This document shows positions 7,566 to 14,677 of a stretch of DNA of 64,000 bases, in pieces (the first letter of the stretch is position 1; the number at the start of each line of letters is the position of its first letter). Both the position numbers and the translations under genes were made by a program. The notes under the pieces are model-generated. The model had not been told where the DNA came from, made no database searches, and worked only from the letters and a program-made list of their open reading frames with translations. Source of the stretch: a virus; IMG/VR virus record IMGVR_UViG_3300042516_004811, positions 62,001 through 126,000 of that record. One strand, written 5' to 3'.

Positions 7566-8246
7566 TTAAGGAGCTACCCTGCTGTTATCGACCCATGCTT
7601 GATAGGTGATAGGCATGGTCTCAGCGAAGTATTTCTCCACCTCTTTGGCGTATTCGCGTATTTCCGCCTGGGCATTTTCATCAAGTCTCAAAGAAAGAAA
7701 GTTCATTAAAGAGCGGGCATTTACTGTCCAGTAGAACTGCGTGTACATGGATACTGGCAAAACACTACGAGCAATTTCCTTCGCCACGCCAAGCTCAAGA
7801 AGCAGTGCATAAGAGTTGTATGCAGCCTGATTCATGCCGGCGATTATTTCAACAGCCTGTTCTGCGACTACCTGGTCTACCTGCTCAAACGTGTAGGCCC
7901 CCGGTTTGCCAACCTGCGTCCTTATGGATGATTCATCTGGTACCCAGAAATCGTTTGGCACCTCCGAGTATCTGGCACTGAACTCGTTGAATGAGCCAAT
8001 GCGATGCCTGAACCACTCTCTTGCCACAAACATTGGGCACTTAATATGGAATCGAAATGAGTTGTGCTCAAAAGGGGTCCCATGGCGTTCACGCATGAGA
8101 AACCCGATAAGCCCCTTGTCCTTGCCAGTCATTCCGCCATGTATTTCAGAATTTCGCGCGAAAGAAACCCTGGCCGAGTTAACAACAGACATATCGTCTG
8201 CCATGTGGCCATCTAGGCGCACAAACCCAAAAGCCTCAGAGGACAT
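7566..8246 (-). CDS. thyX: FAD-dependent thymidylate synthase
   Basis: 226 residues. ThyX converts dUMP to dTMP using methylenetetrahydrofolate, FAD and NADPH. The ThyX signature RHRxxSxNExSxR is present at residues 80-92 (RHRIGSFNEFSAR). The N-terminal VNSARVSF and the GTPFEHNSFRFHIKCP segment fit the family. ThyX is frequent in actinobacteria and their phages. It lies 18 bases upstream of rfbA and close to dCMP deaminase, whose dUMP product it uses. Confidence 0.93.
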   Translation of the reverse strand: MSSEAFGFVRLDGHMADDMSVVNSARVSFARNSEIHGGMTGKDKGLIGFLMRERHGTPFEHNSFRFHIKCPMFVAREWFRHRIGSFNEFSARYSEVPNDFWVPDESSIRTQVGKPGAYTFEQVDQVVAEQAVEIIAGMNQAAYNSYALLLELGVAKEIARSVLPVSMYTQFYWTVNARSLMNFLSLRLDENAQAEIREYAKEVEKYFAETMPITYQAWVDNSRVAP

Positions 8247-8251
8247 TTGAA

Positions 8252-8638
8252 TCAGACTCCGCTACGAAGGAACCACTCGTTTTCTGGACAGTACGCATAC
8301 ACTGCCGCCCCGACAATGAATCCAACCATTTCTGGGTCTGCGTAAGCATCTACTGCCATCATTGCGAGCTCAGCAAGCGTCATGCCTTCGTCAATTGAAT
8401 CGCATGCAAGTCTTCCGAACTGAAGAAGAGCGGAATCACCCATCTGTGAATACAGGAACGGGTACTCGTCATAAATAACCTCAAGGTAAAGGTCGTCAAT
8501 TGATTGTGACGGCGGAATGTATGCCGTGGTAGCGGTTGGGCGCTGGCTACTACCAGAGTCCTCTTTCACCTCCACCGTGCAGGCAGAGAGCGCAAGAACG
8601 CCAAGTCCAATAAGAAGTGATGTTGCCATCTTTTTCAC
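8252..8638 (-). CDS. secreted lipoprotein with DUF732-like domain
   Basis: 128 residues. The frame extends upstream into a tRNA gene, so I choose the GTG at 8638, preceded by a strong ribosome binding site (AGGAGGGG). The N-terminus is a lipoprotein signal: VKKM, a hydrophobic core, then the lipobox LSAC near residues 17-20. The C-terminal 75 residues (QFGRLACDSIDEG ... AAVYAYCPENEWF) match the pattern of DUF732, small secreted domains with two conserved cysteines common in actinobacteria. Likely anchored outside the host membrane; its function is unknown, and superinfection exclusion is one possibility. Confidence 0.75.
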   Translation of the reverse strand: MKKMATSLLIGLGVLALSACTVEVKEDSGSSQRPTATTAYIPPSQSIDDLYLEVIYDEYPFLYSQMGDSALLQFGRLACDSIDEGMTLAELAMMAVDAYADPEMVGFIVGAAVYAYCPENEWFLRSGV

Positions 8639-8708
8639 GGTACCCCTCCTGGGATAATTGTTGTGTTTAGTGTCTATCACAATGTGCCAAGTATTGCAAC
8701 CGTCACGG

Positions 8709-8781
8709 TACCCCCAGCAGGGCTCGAACCTGCGACCCACGGATTAAAAGTCCGCTGCTCTACCAACTGAGCTATAGGGGC
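8709..8781 (-). tRNA. tRNA-Lys (UUU)
   Basis: A full cloverleaf can be drawn on the minus strand. The acceptor GCCCCTA pairs with TGGGGGT (two G-T pairs). The D-arm is TAGCTCAGTTGGTAGAGC, the anticodon loop CTTTTAA (anticodon TTT), and the T-arm GCAGG-TTCGAGC-CCTGC. CCA is not encoded. It sits between the lipoprotein and dCMP deaminase genes and is probably cut from their mRNA. Confidence 0.93.
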
Positions 8782-8786
8782 CAGTT

Positions 8787-9245
8787 TTATGCAGAAACGT
8801 ACTCTATTCCGGCTTCATTCAGTAGATTTAATACCACAGGGAGCTGATTGTATGACGGGTCAAGCCTGTATACAACCCTTTTAACCCCCGAAGAAGCGAT
8901 TAATTTTGCACAGCCCATACAAGGTGAGCCGTTGATTATCAGGGTTGAACCCAGTCTTAGGCCTGGGTCGGACCACAGAAGGGCCCCGGCTTCGGCGTGC
9001 TGGGAAATGCAGTTATCGTAAGCCGAACCGGAAGCAGAGTCCTCGTGGAGACGTGGACAGGCGCCTTCGTTGCAGTGGGCCACTCCCGGCGGCGAACCAT
9101 TGTAGCCAAAGCCAACAACGCGCTTATTTGGAGCGACCACGACGGCGGCATATTGCCTTTTGGCACAGGTAGAAAACTCTTTGGCAGCTCCATCGAGAAC
9201 CCTCATCCACTTTTGTTCGTGTGGAAGAATTGTATTATTGGTCAT
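8787..9245 (-). CDS. deoxycytidylate deaminase
   Basis: 152 residues. It deaminates dCMP to dUMP, feeding ThyX. The zinc site is complete: H83-A-E85 (HAEAGALL) and C109-x2-C112 (SPCMGCAK). The FGYNGSPPGVAHC segment near 46-58 is typical of ComEB/dCMP deaminases. It starts 4 bases before the end of the upstream small gene (ATGA overlap) and ends 6 bases before the tRNA-Lys gene. With thyX, ribonucleotide reductase and thioredoxin it forms the phage's nucleotide supply set. Confidence 0.92.
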   Translation of the reverse strand: MTNNTILPHEQKWMRVLDGAAKEFSTCAKRQYAAVVVAPNKRVVGFGYNGSPPGVAHCNEGACPRLHEDSASGSAYDNCISQHAEAGALLWSDPGLRLGSTLIINGSPCMGCAKLIASSGVKRVVYRLDPSYNQLPVVLNLLNEAGIEYVSA

Positions 9246-9421
9246 GCGGTTTCTATTGCGATTAGTAGCCTTATTTGATTATTGGCCTGCACCAGCTCTG
9301 TCCGTAGGCGTTCAATCTCATCGGCGGCTTCAACGCAGGCGAATGGAATAATATTCCCACCCAAGTTCCCACGCAAGGCAGCGATGTTCCGTAGTCGGGT
9401 CACAATGTCATCAGGCACCAC
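9242..9421 (-). CDS. DIVTRLR-family small protein, copy 1
   Basis: About 59 residues from a GTG at 9421 (a second GTG follows at 9418); an ATG at 9442 would overlap the upstream gene by 32 bases. It carries the family core: PDDIVTRLR at the N-terminus, a variable spacer, then EAADEIERLR, then a helical tail with heptad-like spacing (LVQANNQIRLL). It is the last of four paralogues between 9.2 and 10.55 kb. The core looks like two short helices, probably oligomerising. Function unknown. Confidence 0.65.
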   Translation of the reverse strand: MVPDDIVTRLRNIAALRGNLGGNIIPFACVEAADEIERLRTELVQANNQIRLLIAIETA

Positions 9422-9857
9422 GCACCGCCTTTGGCTTGTCAAAATCTTTCGTCACAGATACCAAGAAGTGATATCTCTCATTAGTAATCAAATCATCCTC
9501 ACGCCATTTATGAATTTGTTCCAGTGACCACGGCTTGTAAGAACCCCCAAATGGAGTTATGGCAGGTACCCATTCGTAGGAGTGATGGTATTTCTCGCCG
9601 CCACAACCATCGCAGAGATGGCGGTTGTCTTTTGCAAAAATTGGCAACATCCATTCGTCACACGAACCAGTTGTTGAAACGACTTTGGCGACTTGCTTGA
9701 TTCCTTTATTCGAGAGAGCCTCGTTCAGCATTTGATTCACTACGCGTAGTCGTTCAATCTCATCAGCGGCTTGAGCGAACATTTCATAGTCGCACCCTTT
9801 GGCATTATTACCGTACTCCCATTCCTGCCGTAGTCGGGTCACAATGTCATCGGTCAT
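9411..9857 (-). CDS. DIVTRLR-family protein with zinc-ribbon-like extension, copy 2
   Basis: 148 residues. The core TDDIVTRLR ... QAADEIERLR occupies about residues 2-38. After it comes a unique domain: a CDGCGG motif near residues 82-87 followed by His residues (KYHH), and a Trp-rich segment (SYKPWSLEQIHKWREDD). The extension suggests a zinc-binding domain carried by the shared helical module. Start and stop overlap or abut both neighbours, so it belongs to a coupled operon. Confidence 0.75.
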   Translation of the reverse strand: MTDDIVTRLRQEWEYGNNAKGCDYEMFAQAADEIERLRVVNQMLNEALSNKGIKQVAKVVSTTGSCDEWMLPIFAKDNRHLCDGCGGEKYHHSYEWVPAITPFGGSYKPWSLEQIHKWREDDLITNERYHFLVSVTKDFDKPKAVRGA

Positions 9858-10084
9858 TAAAATTTCACCGCCTGTTCGTAATCGTTGAGCAGGTAAGCCT
9901 CTGCTAAAACTTCACTTCCTCGCTTACCGTACTGGTTATATAAACGCCTCGCTAAGTGAAACCACTTATCACGCTCTAAGCGTAATTGTTCAATCTCGGC
10001 AACGGCTTCTTTCATGTCCTCACGACTTCCGAAGTAATCGCCGTCAATGCTTGCCCGTAGTCGGGTCACAATGTCATGGCTCAT
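9857..10084 (-). CDS. DIVTRLR-family small protein, copy 3
   Basis: 75 residues from the ATG at 10084 (MSHDIVTRLR), which overlaps the preceding stop as ATGA; an upstream in-frame ATG at 10099 is less likely. The core is SHDIVTRLR, spacer, EAVAEIEQLRLERD, followed by a basic/aromatic tail (WFHLARRLYNQYGKRG). Its stop shares a base with the start of copy 2 (TAATG). Function unknown. Confidence 0.7.
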   Translation of the reverse strand: MSHDIVTRLRASIDGDYFGSREDMKEAVAEIEQLRLERDKWFHLARRLYNQYGKRGSEVLAEAYLLNDYEQAVKF

Positions 10085-10362
10085 GGATTCTGCGCCCATT
10101 CTGTTCTAGGAATCTGGGAGAGTGGGATTTTATTTAGCCTAGCCATACGCTTGTCCCATTTGACCATCTTTTTGGCTTCTTTCTTGGCTCTAGTTTCAGA
10201 AGTCCAGATAGCACCATTCATAGATGGGATAAGAAGCGCATGAACGCCGTTTTTACGCATCCGTTCGTTGCGCTCTATGGCTGGAGCAAGATACTGGCGA
10301 AATAAATGCTCTCTGTAATACTCGTAACGGTTACGGGCTTCGGGGTTGAATTTATATCTCAT
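10081..10362 (-). CDS. basic hypothetical protein (93 aa)
   Basis: I choose the ATG at 10362 because an AGGAGGTG ribosome site lies directly before it; the frame continues to 10479 without one. The 93-residue product (MRYKFNPEARNRYEYY...) is strongly basic, with Lys/Arg clusters near residues 60-80, and has no membrane segment. It may bind nucleic acid. It lies between copies 4 and 3 of the DIVTRLR family but does not share their motif. Confidence 0.65.
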   Translation of the reverse strand: MRYKFNPEARNRYEYYREHLFRQYLAPAIERNERMRKNGVHALLIPSMNGAIWTSETRAKKEAKKMVKWDKRMARLNKIPLSQIPRTEWAQNP

Positions 10363-10549
10363 CACACACCTCCTTGTGTTCGCAGTGTACGCCACGCTCC
10401 GATAGTTCCCATTCGTGAACAAGTGCCTTGATTTGCTCCCGTAGGCGTTCAATCTCATCCATAGCCTCTTGAACTTCACGAGCCATAATCGGGTTACCCA
10501 TCAACACTTCCCGTAAATCTCGTAGTCGGGTCACAATGTCATCCTGCAT
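10352..10549 (-). CDS. DIVTRLR-family small protein, copy 4
   Basis: 65 residues: MQDDIVTRLRDLREVL, a short spacer, then QEAMDEIERLREQIKALVHEWEL and a tail with two cysteines and two histidines (GVHCEHKEVC). This is the clearest copy, with a helical second half likely to form a coiled coil, and the tail may bind a metal. The start overlaps the end of the 36-residue membrane peptide gene by 11 bases. Confidence 0.75.
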   Translation of the reverse strand: MQDDIVTRLRDLREVLMGNPIMAREVQEAMDEIERLREQIKALVHEWELSERGVHCEHKEVCDEI

Positions 10550-10649
10550 CCATTTTTTCCTGTTCTTTTTTGTTGCGTCTAACTTCTAAAAAAATAGTCA
10601 CAACTAAATTAATAATTCCTATCGACCATCCTATTAGGTACTTAAGCAC
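10539..10649 (-). CDS. 36-residue membrane peptide
   Basis: A short frame from a GTG at 10649, preceded at the right distance by AGGAGACAT. It encodes 36 residues: a hydrophobic stretch at about 2-21 (LKYLIGWSIGIINLVVTIFL) followed by a strongly charged tail rich in Arg and Lys. The pattern fits a single-pass inner-membrane peptide with a cytoplasmic tail. Its stop lies inside the first codons of copy 4, suggesting translational coupling. The good ribosome site is the main reason to believe it. Confidence 0.55.
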   Translation of the reverse strand: MLKYLIGWSIGIINLVVTIFLEVRRNKKEQEKMDAG

Positions 10650-10663
10650 ATGTCTCCTCTGTT

Positions 10664-10738
10664 TGGTTGGGAAACAAGGACTCGAACCCTGAATAACTGG
10701 ACCAGAACCAGTTGTGTTGCCAATTACACCATTTCCCA
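10664..10738 (-). tRNA. tRNA-Gln (CUG)
   Basis: The acceptor TGGGAAA pairs with TTTCCCA. The anticodon stem is ACTGG/CCAGT with loop TTCTGGT (anticodon CTG), and the T-arm is CAGGG-TTCGAGT-CCTTG. The 3' CCA is encoded (positions 10664-10666). Confidence 0.92.
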
Positions 10739-10739
10739 G

Positions 10740-10816
10740 TGGTCCGAACGGCAGGATTTGAACCTGCGACCCCCTGCTCCCAAAGCAGGTGCGCTACCAA
10801 GCTGCGCTACGTTCGG
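10740..10816 (-). tRNA. tRNA-Pro (UGG)
   Basis: The acceptor CCGAACG pairs with CGTTCGG. The anticodon stem is CCTGC/GCAGG with loop TTTGGGA (anticodon TGG), and the T-arm is GCAGG-TTCAAAT-CCTGC. CCA is encoded (10740-10742). It directly abuts the tRNA-Gln gene, so both are likely processed from one transcript. Confidence 0.93.
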
Positions 10817-10921
10817 CTTTGTCAGCAGTATACGCGTTGTTGTGCTGAGCGGCTACCGCCGTGATTATTTTCAGAATGTTATTATTAATTGTTCGTTGTT
10901 ACTAGAACAGAATTGGATATT

Positions 10922-12313
10922 ATGCTCCTTAAATCACGTAACCTCAAAAGTGCTGCGCTAGCTATCGTCCTTCTTCTTACGGCAGCTGTTGGGTTAACCC
11001 AATCAGCTCCAAAATCAACAGTTTATGCAAGTGCTAGCAGTGGTGGGCCTATTGTTCTTGATGGAATGGACCCCGTTTGTCACGCGTCATATAACGAAAA
11101 TACCGACCAATACATTGCCAAGGTCCTGAAAAGTGTTTATGACCAGTCAATAATGCCGTCAAACACCGGGAAGATTGCAATTCTTGGAATCTCTAACCCA
11201 TTAAGTGCGGGTGGGTGTGGAGGAAACTGGAACACCTTCTTAAGCGGTGATTTTTCTTCTGAATTTTCTACAGCTCCAGTTTATGAGTTTATTACGACGG
11301 CTGCAGAGTTAGAGACCTTCTTTTCAACCACCATCTCCTCTGCTCCGCCAAAAATGCTATGGATTCCTGATGATTGGAGTCGCTCTGGTGCAGTCAGCTC
11401 AATATTCACCGCCAATGCAGAGAAAATAGCTGACTTCGTTAATTCTGGTGGCGGATTGTTTGCAAATTACAATCCATATGGTTGGCTTACCGCCCTTCTT
11501 CCTGGTGCTGTATTCAATGACGGAGGATGCAATGGTGGTCCAGAGGCGACGGCTGATGGAAACACGGACTTCGGCCTAACTAACTCAATTGTTGCAGCCT
11601 GCTGGCATGGGTATTTCACTGGAAATCTTGGGACACTAAAGACCCTGGTTGACTACCCATATCCAGGCCCAACCTCACCACGTGTTGCTGTTTCCGTTGG
11701 TGGTGGAGAAGTTTCACTACCAAGCTCATTCACCTTGTCTATTAGTCCAGATAATCCAGCCGCCGGAACACCTTTAACGATTACCGCCACGGCCCAGACG
11801 CTTGCTGGTGTGCCACAGACTGGCGTCTCTGTAAGCATCACAGTTACCGGTGGACCAGATGCTGGTCAAACATTTACAGCAACAACCGATTCTTCCGGAA
11901 TAGCAACAATAACAATTAATACGTCTTCAACTGGAACAAATGTTTATACGGCAACAGCAACCGTTAACGGTGTTGTTAAGACCGTTTCTATTACGGTGAC
12001 CTGGGCTCCAGCTCCAGAAACAACCGTGCCAGAAACTACCGTTCCGGAAACAACCGTTCCGGAAACCACCGTTCCAGAAACAACCGTGCCAGAGACAACT
12101 ATTCCAGAACCGGAAACAACAGTTCCTGTTCCAACTACCGTTGAGCCGCCAGTGGATTCCCCAACAACAACCCATGACCACTCGTCACATGAGCATGGAC
12201 CGCTTCCGGAAACTGGAGCCAATAGCCGCTCACCAATGAGGGTAGCTGCACTTCTGGTGGCTGCAGGTCTTTTGATTGTTGCGATTCGCAGAAGGCTCAC
12301 CTCAAAAGACTAA
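10922..12313 (+). CDS. LPXTG wall-anchored surface protein with Ig-like domain
   Basis: 463 residues from the ATG at 10922. A signal peptide covers about residues 1-30 (basic start, hydrophobic AALAIVLLL core, AxA-like end). Residues 45-270 form a secreted domain with paired cysteines of no known family. Residues about 275-360 are an Ig-like (bacterial Ig/invasin-type) domain: TLSISPDNPAAGTPLTITAT ... TDSSGIATITI. A rigid stalk of PETTV repeats follows. The C-terminus is a complete sortase signal: LPETG at 428-432, a hydrophobic stretch and an Arg-rich tail. It should be covalently attached to the host wall. It is the only plus-strand gene between 4.1 and 18.6 kb. Roles in receptor masking or adhesion are conceivable. 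Confidence 0.85.
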   Translation: MLLKSRNLKSAALAIVLLLTAAVGLTQSAPKSTVYASASSGGPIVLDGMDPVCHASYNENTDQYIAKVLKSVYDQSIMPSNTGKIAILGISNPLSAGGCGGNWNTFLSGDFSSEFSTAPVYEFITTAAELETFFSTTISSAPPKMLWIPDDWSRSGAVSSIFTANAEKIADFVNSGGGLFANYNPYGWLTALLPGAVFNDGGCNGGPEATADGNTDFGLTNSIVAACWHGYFTGNLGTLKTLVDYPYPGPTSPRVAVSVGGGEVSLPSSFTLSISPDNPAAGTPLTITATAQTLAGVPQTGVSVSITVTGGPDAGQTFTATTDSSGIATITINTSSTGTNVYTATATVNGVVKTVSITVTWAPAPETTVPETTVPETTVPETTVPETTVPETTIPEPETTVPVPTTVEPPVDSPTTTHDHSSHEHGPLPETGANSRSPMRVAALLVAAGLLIVAIRRRLTSKD

Positions 12314-12549
12314 GAGTTTTTTGATTCCTTTTGCCCCTGTGAATAAATTGCGTAATCGATAACCTGCTCCAGCGAGGAGTGCTGTTCACCGAGGTACTTA
12401 TTCTCCCCGATGATGGTGGCAAGAAATCCAGCGATATCTTTCCACATCTGAACTTCGTTTTTTAGATTAGTGATTGTTTCGGCAGCTGTGAGAAATGACT
12501 TAAGCCCATGTTCCCAATGCAGTTCAACTAAGTGGTCCTCTAGGTTCAT
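12310..12549 (-). CDS. small helical protein, unknown
   Basis: 79 residues, mostly helical by composition, with hydrophobic residues spaced as in a coiled coil from about residue 25 (ITNLKNEVQMWKDIAGFL). No signal peptide or metal motif. Its stop overlaps the end of the convergent wall-protein gene by 4 bases. It is 3 bases from the next minus-strand gene. Function unknown. Confidence 0.65.
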   Translation of the reverse strand: MNLEDHLVELHWEHGLKSFLTAAETITNLKNEVQMWKDIAGFLATIIGENKYLGEQHSSLEQVIDYAIYSQGQKESKNS

Positions 12550-12552
12550 TCT

Positions 12553-12720
12553 TTATTCGTCCATTTCGTGATTTCGCATGTCAAAAAATGGCTTCAACTC
12601 TTCTTCGGTTGCGCCACGTGCATATGCTACAAGAAACATTTTTTCTGCAAGAATCTTCCACTGCTCAAGCCTATGCTGAGTCTGTAGGTAGCGGGAATAG
12701 GTGACCGACCCCTCACCCAT
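12553..12720 (-). CDS. small hypothetical protein (55 aa)
   Basis: The frame is open to 12777, but the ATG at 12720 (MGEGSVTYSRYLQTQ) overlaps the preceding stop by 8 bases, the arrangement used throughout this operon. It is a 55-residue helical, soluble product with an acidic C-terminus (MRNHEMDE). Not recognised. Confidence 0.55.
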   Translation of the reverse strand: MGEGSVTYSRYLQTQHRLEQWKILAEKMFLVAYARGATEEELKPFFDMRNHEMDE

Positions 12721-12925
12721 TGTCATCATCAGCAATCTCGTAATCATCCATGCTTTCCACGGTGTTGCGAAGTTCATCTTCGGTCATGGATGCGGCTTTA
12801 TCGCTGATACTGAAAATCCATTCACCATCTTCACGTATTCGAGCTTCAATTAGTCCAGCACGATATAAAGACCAAATATCTTTATGAAGGTCATTCATGT
12901 TGTACCCATTGTTATCTTGTGTCAC
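12713..12925 (-). CDS. small acidic protein (70 aa)
   Basis: Starts at a GTG (12925) with a GGAGAGG ribosome site just before it. The 70-residue product begins MTQDNNGYNMND, has a possible winged-helix-like stretch (DIWSLYRAGLIEARIREDGEWIF with a beta hairpin), and ends in an acidic tail (DDYEIADDDNG). The pattern helix then hairpin could be a small DNA- or protein-binding fold, but this is weak. First gene after the tRNA-Leu. Confidence 0.6.
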   Translation of the reverse strand: MTQDNNGYNMNDLHKDIWSLYRAGLIEARIREDGEWIFSISDKAASMTEDELRNTVESMDDYEIADDDNG

Positions 12926-12950
12926 TTTCCTCTCCTTCTGTTTCTTGTTG

Positions 12951-13030
12951 TGGGCAAGGAGGGACTCGAACCCTCACTCCTAAGAACTGGTACCTAAAAC
13001 CAGCGCGTCTGCCAATTCCGCCACTCGCCC
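12951..13030 (-). tRNA. tRNA-Leu (UAG)
   Basis: A class II tRNA. The acceptor GGGCGAG pairs with CTTGCCC. The anticodon stem is CTGGT/ACCAG with loop TTTAGGT (anticodon TAG). A long variable arm follows, and the T-arm is GAGGG-TTCGAGT-CCCTC. It is the first of two tRNA-Leu genes in the window. Confidence 0.92.
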
Positions 13031-13036
13031 TATTTG

Positions 13037-13669
13037 TTACTCGGTATCTATCCCGTAATGATATCTGTCATCGTCGGACGTTCTCCACTTAGAGGCATCC
13101 TCGACATCCCATTGTCTAGTATTTATTAGACGGTCAATCAAGTTACCTTTTTTGGTTGTAAATGACGGGTCAAACATTCTGACCCTATTATTTGGCTGAA
13201 TTGCAAAATTGCCATCATCTCTTAGAATTACATGGCCACATTTGTGTTGCCCCGGATTCATGCTGAATCCAGCATTTGTCTGGTTGTCCTCGGGGTGATG
13301 CCAATCAAGAGTGAACAGGTATTTACCACTGACAAACTCTCCAGACCTGGAGACATACGTCATTCTCATGTTCCTCATGGCCTGGAATTCCGTAACAGTC
13401 ACATATGGGCTGAATGAGTTCCAAAGAACAAGTTCGTGAATATCAACCTCTTTTGTTCCCGGTTCTGCACAGAATGCACTTATTGGCATTCTCCACCAAA
13501 CACCACCATCCTCCATTAGAAAGTGAAATAGAGGGCTCCGTCCCTGTATTGAGGCAACACCAAAAATCATGCATGGGAAGTATTTATCGTGTGAATCTTT
13601 CTGATTCCTTAGATAATTGCCACGTACGTAACATTCGATTGCGGGAATATTGGCATTCAGTTCTGGCAT
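13037..13669 (-). CDS. conserved-looking hypothetical protein (210 aa)
   Basis: A 210-residue soluble protein. It is rich in aromatic residues and His (FHFLMEDGGVWWRMPISAF, TLDWHHPEDNQTN), with alternating strands, suggesting a globular mostly-beta domain. A Cys-Gly-His triplet (KCGHVILRDDGNFAIQPNNR) follows. No signal peptide. I recall similar uncharacterised proteins in large environmental phages but cannot name a family. It lies between tRNA-Leu and the phosphoesterase lipoprotein. Confidence 0.7.
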   Translation of the reverse strand: MPELNANIPAIECYVRGNYLRNQKDSHDKYFPCMIFGVASIQGRSPLFHFLMEDGGVWWRMPISAFCAEPGTKEVDIHELVLWNSFSPYVTVTEFQAMRNMRMTYVSRSGEFVSGKYLFTLDWHHPEDNQTNAGFSMNPGQHKCGHVILRDDGNFAIQPNNRVRMFDPSFTTKKGNLIDRLINTRQWDVEDASKWRTSDDDRYHYGIDTE

Positions 13670-13687
13670 GTGAAAAACACTAGCACC

Positions 13688-14611
13688 CTACTTGGTGCAG
13701 GTGATTGAACGCGAGTCCAGGATATTTCCATCAATATCAATGAAATATGTATTGACAGTCTTTCCACGAATCTCGAGAACAAGTACTCCATGCTCATCAT
13801 CAATCATCTTCATTGACCCTGGAATTGGTTGACCAACACTTCTGAGACCCTTACCGCCAGTTCCAACGACAAACTGAATTGGCTCCATGTCTATTCCCTT
13901 ATAGGTCTCAAATCTCTCATAATGGTGGTCATGCGCTGTAAGCACTAGCGGAACATTATTGCCATCCATCAGGTCAAAGATTTCGGAAACAACCATGTTG
14001 CTGCCATGGTTTCCTGAAGAGTATCTAGGTTGATGCATCATTGGAATTACACACTGCTGACCATATTTGTTTAGCTCAGCTCCGAACCATGCGTATTGCT
14101 CTGAATCACGAGAACAGTCAACGTCACTGCACTGGTCATTGGTATTAAGGCCAACAAGAACCCAGTCGTTGTTGAGAAGTCTTGAGTAATACCCGGATGT
14201 TCCAAAGCGCTCACCCCACTTGGCGTAGTAACCACGCGCCCCACCTTCTGCATACTCATGATTCCCAGGGATGGGCATTGAGATTGGAATAATGTCTTGC
14301 CAAATAATGCCGAAGTTTCTATCGAAGTTTTCAACCGTATGGCTGTTGTACTGAATATCCCCAAGAAGAAGGGCATAGTCGGGGTCAATGGTTCTTACTA
14401 ACTGAGCCACCCGCTCATCAGCACAGTCATAATCTCCAGAATTCCTTTGCGCCTGACTGCAGGAAATGTCACCAACCGCGACAAGGGTCAGGACCTCTTC
14501 AACCTGTGGTTCAGTTGTTGTACTGGCTTGCTCTGCGTCATCGGAAGAGCTACTGCATGCTGCAAGCAAAACGCTAGAAGCAATCGCTACAGAAATGATT
14601 TTCTTCTTCAT
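13688..14611 (-). CDS. calcineurin-like metallophosphoesterase lipoprotein
   Basis: 307 residues from the ATG at 14611, preceded by GGAGGG. A lipoprotein signal (MKKKIISVAIASSVLLAAC) and a Ser/Asp/Thr spacer come first. The metallophosphoesterase motifs follow in order: VGDISC, LLGDIQYNSH, PGNHEY, MHQPRYSSG and TAHDHHYER. These give the two-metal site of the purple acid phosphatase type. It would act on the outside of the cell as a lipid-anchored phosphatase. Substrate unknown; wall teichoic or lipid phosphates are possible. It neighbours another lipid-anchored enzyme at 14678. Confidence 0.85.
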   Translation of the reverse strand: MKKKIISVAIASSVLLAACSSSSDDAEQASTTTEPQVEEVLTLVAVGDISCSQAQRNSGDYDCADERVAQLVRTIDPDYALLLGDIQYNSHTVENFDRNFGIIWQDIIPISMPIPGNHEYAEGGARGYYAKWGERFGTSGYYSRLLNNDWVLVGLNTNDQCSDVDCSRDSEQYAWFGAELNKYGQQCVIPMMHQPRYSSGNHGSNMVVSEIFDLMDGNNVPLVLTAHDHHYERFETYKGIDMEPIQFVVGTGGKGLRSVGQPIPGSMKMIDDEHGVLVLEIRGKTVNTYFIDIDGNILDSRSITCTK

Positions 14612-14677
14612 TGAATTACCCTCCATGGGTCTAGGTATTTGGAATATTACATGCATCTGTTGACAACATCAACACGA

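Larger units (their letters stand above)
9391..10542. repeat. four copies of a conserved 21-base block encoding the DIVTRLR motif
   Basis: On the plus strand the block G-TAGTCGGGTCACAATGTCA-T occurs at 9391-9411, 9830-9850, 10057-10077 and 10522-10542, each at the start of one of the four paralogues. Identity at the DNA level, including third codon positions, while the spacers diverge, points to recent duplication or gene conversion. Confidence 0.85.

Noticed and set aside
9391-10542. Possible CRISPR array from four 21-base repeats
   Set aside because: Spacing is irregular (about 207-465 bases) and each repeat is the start of a coding gene.
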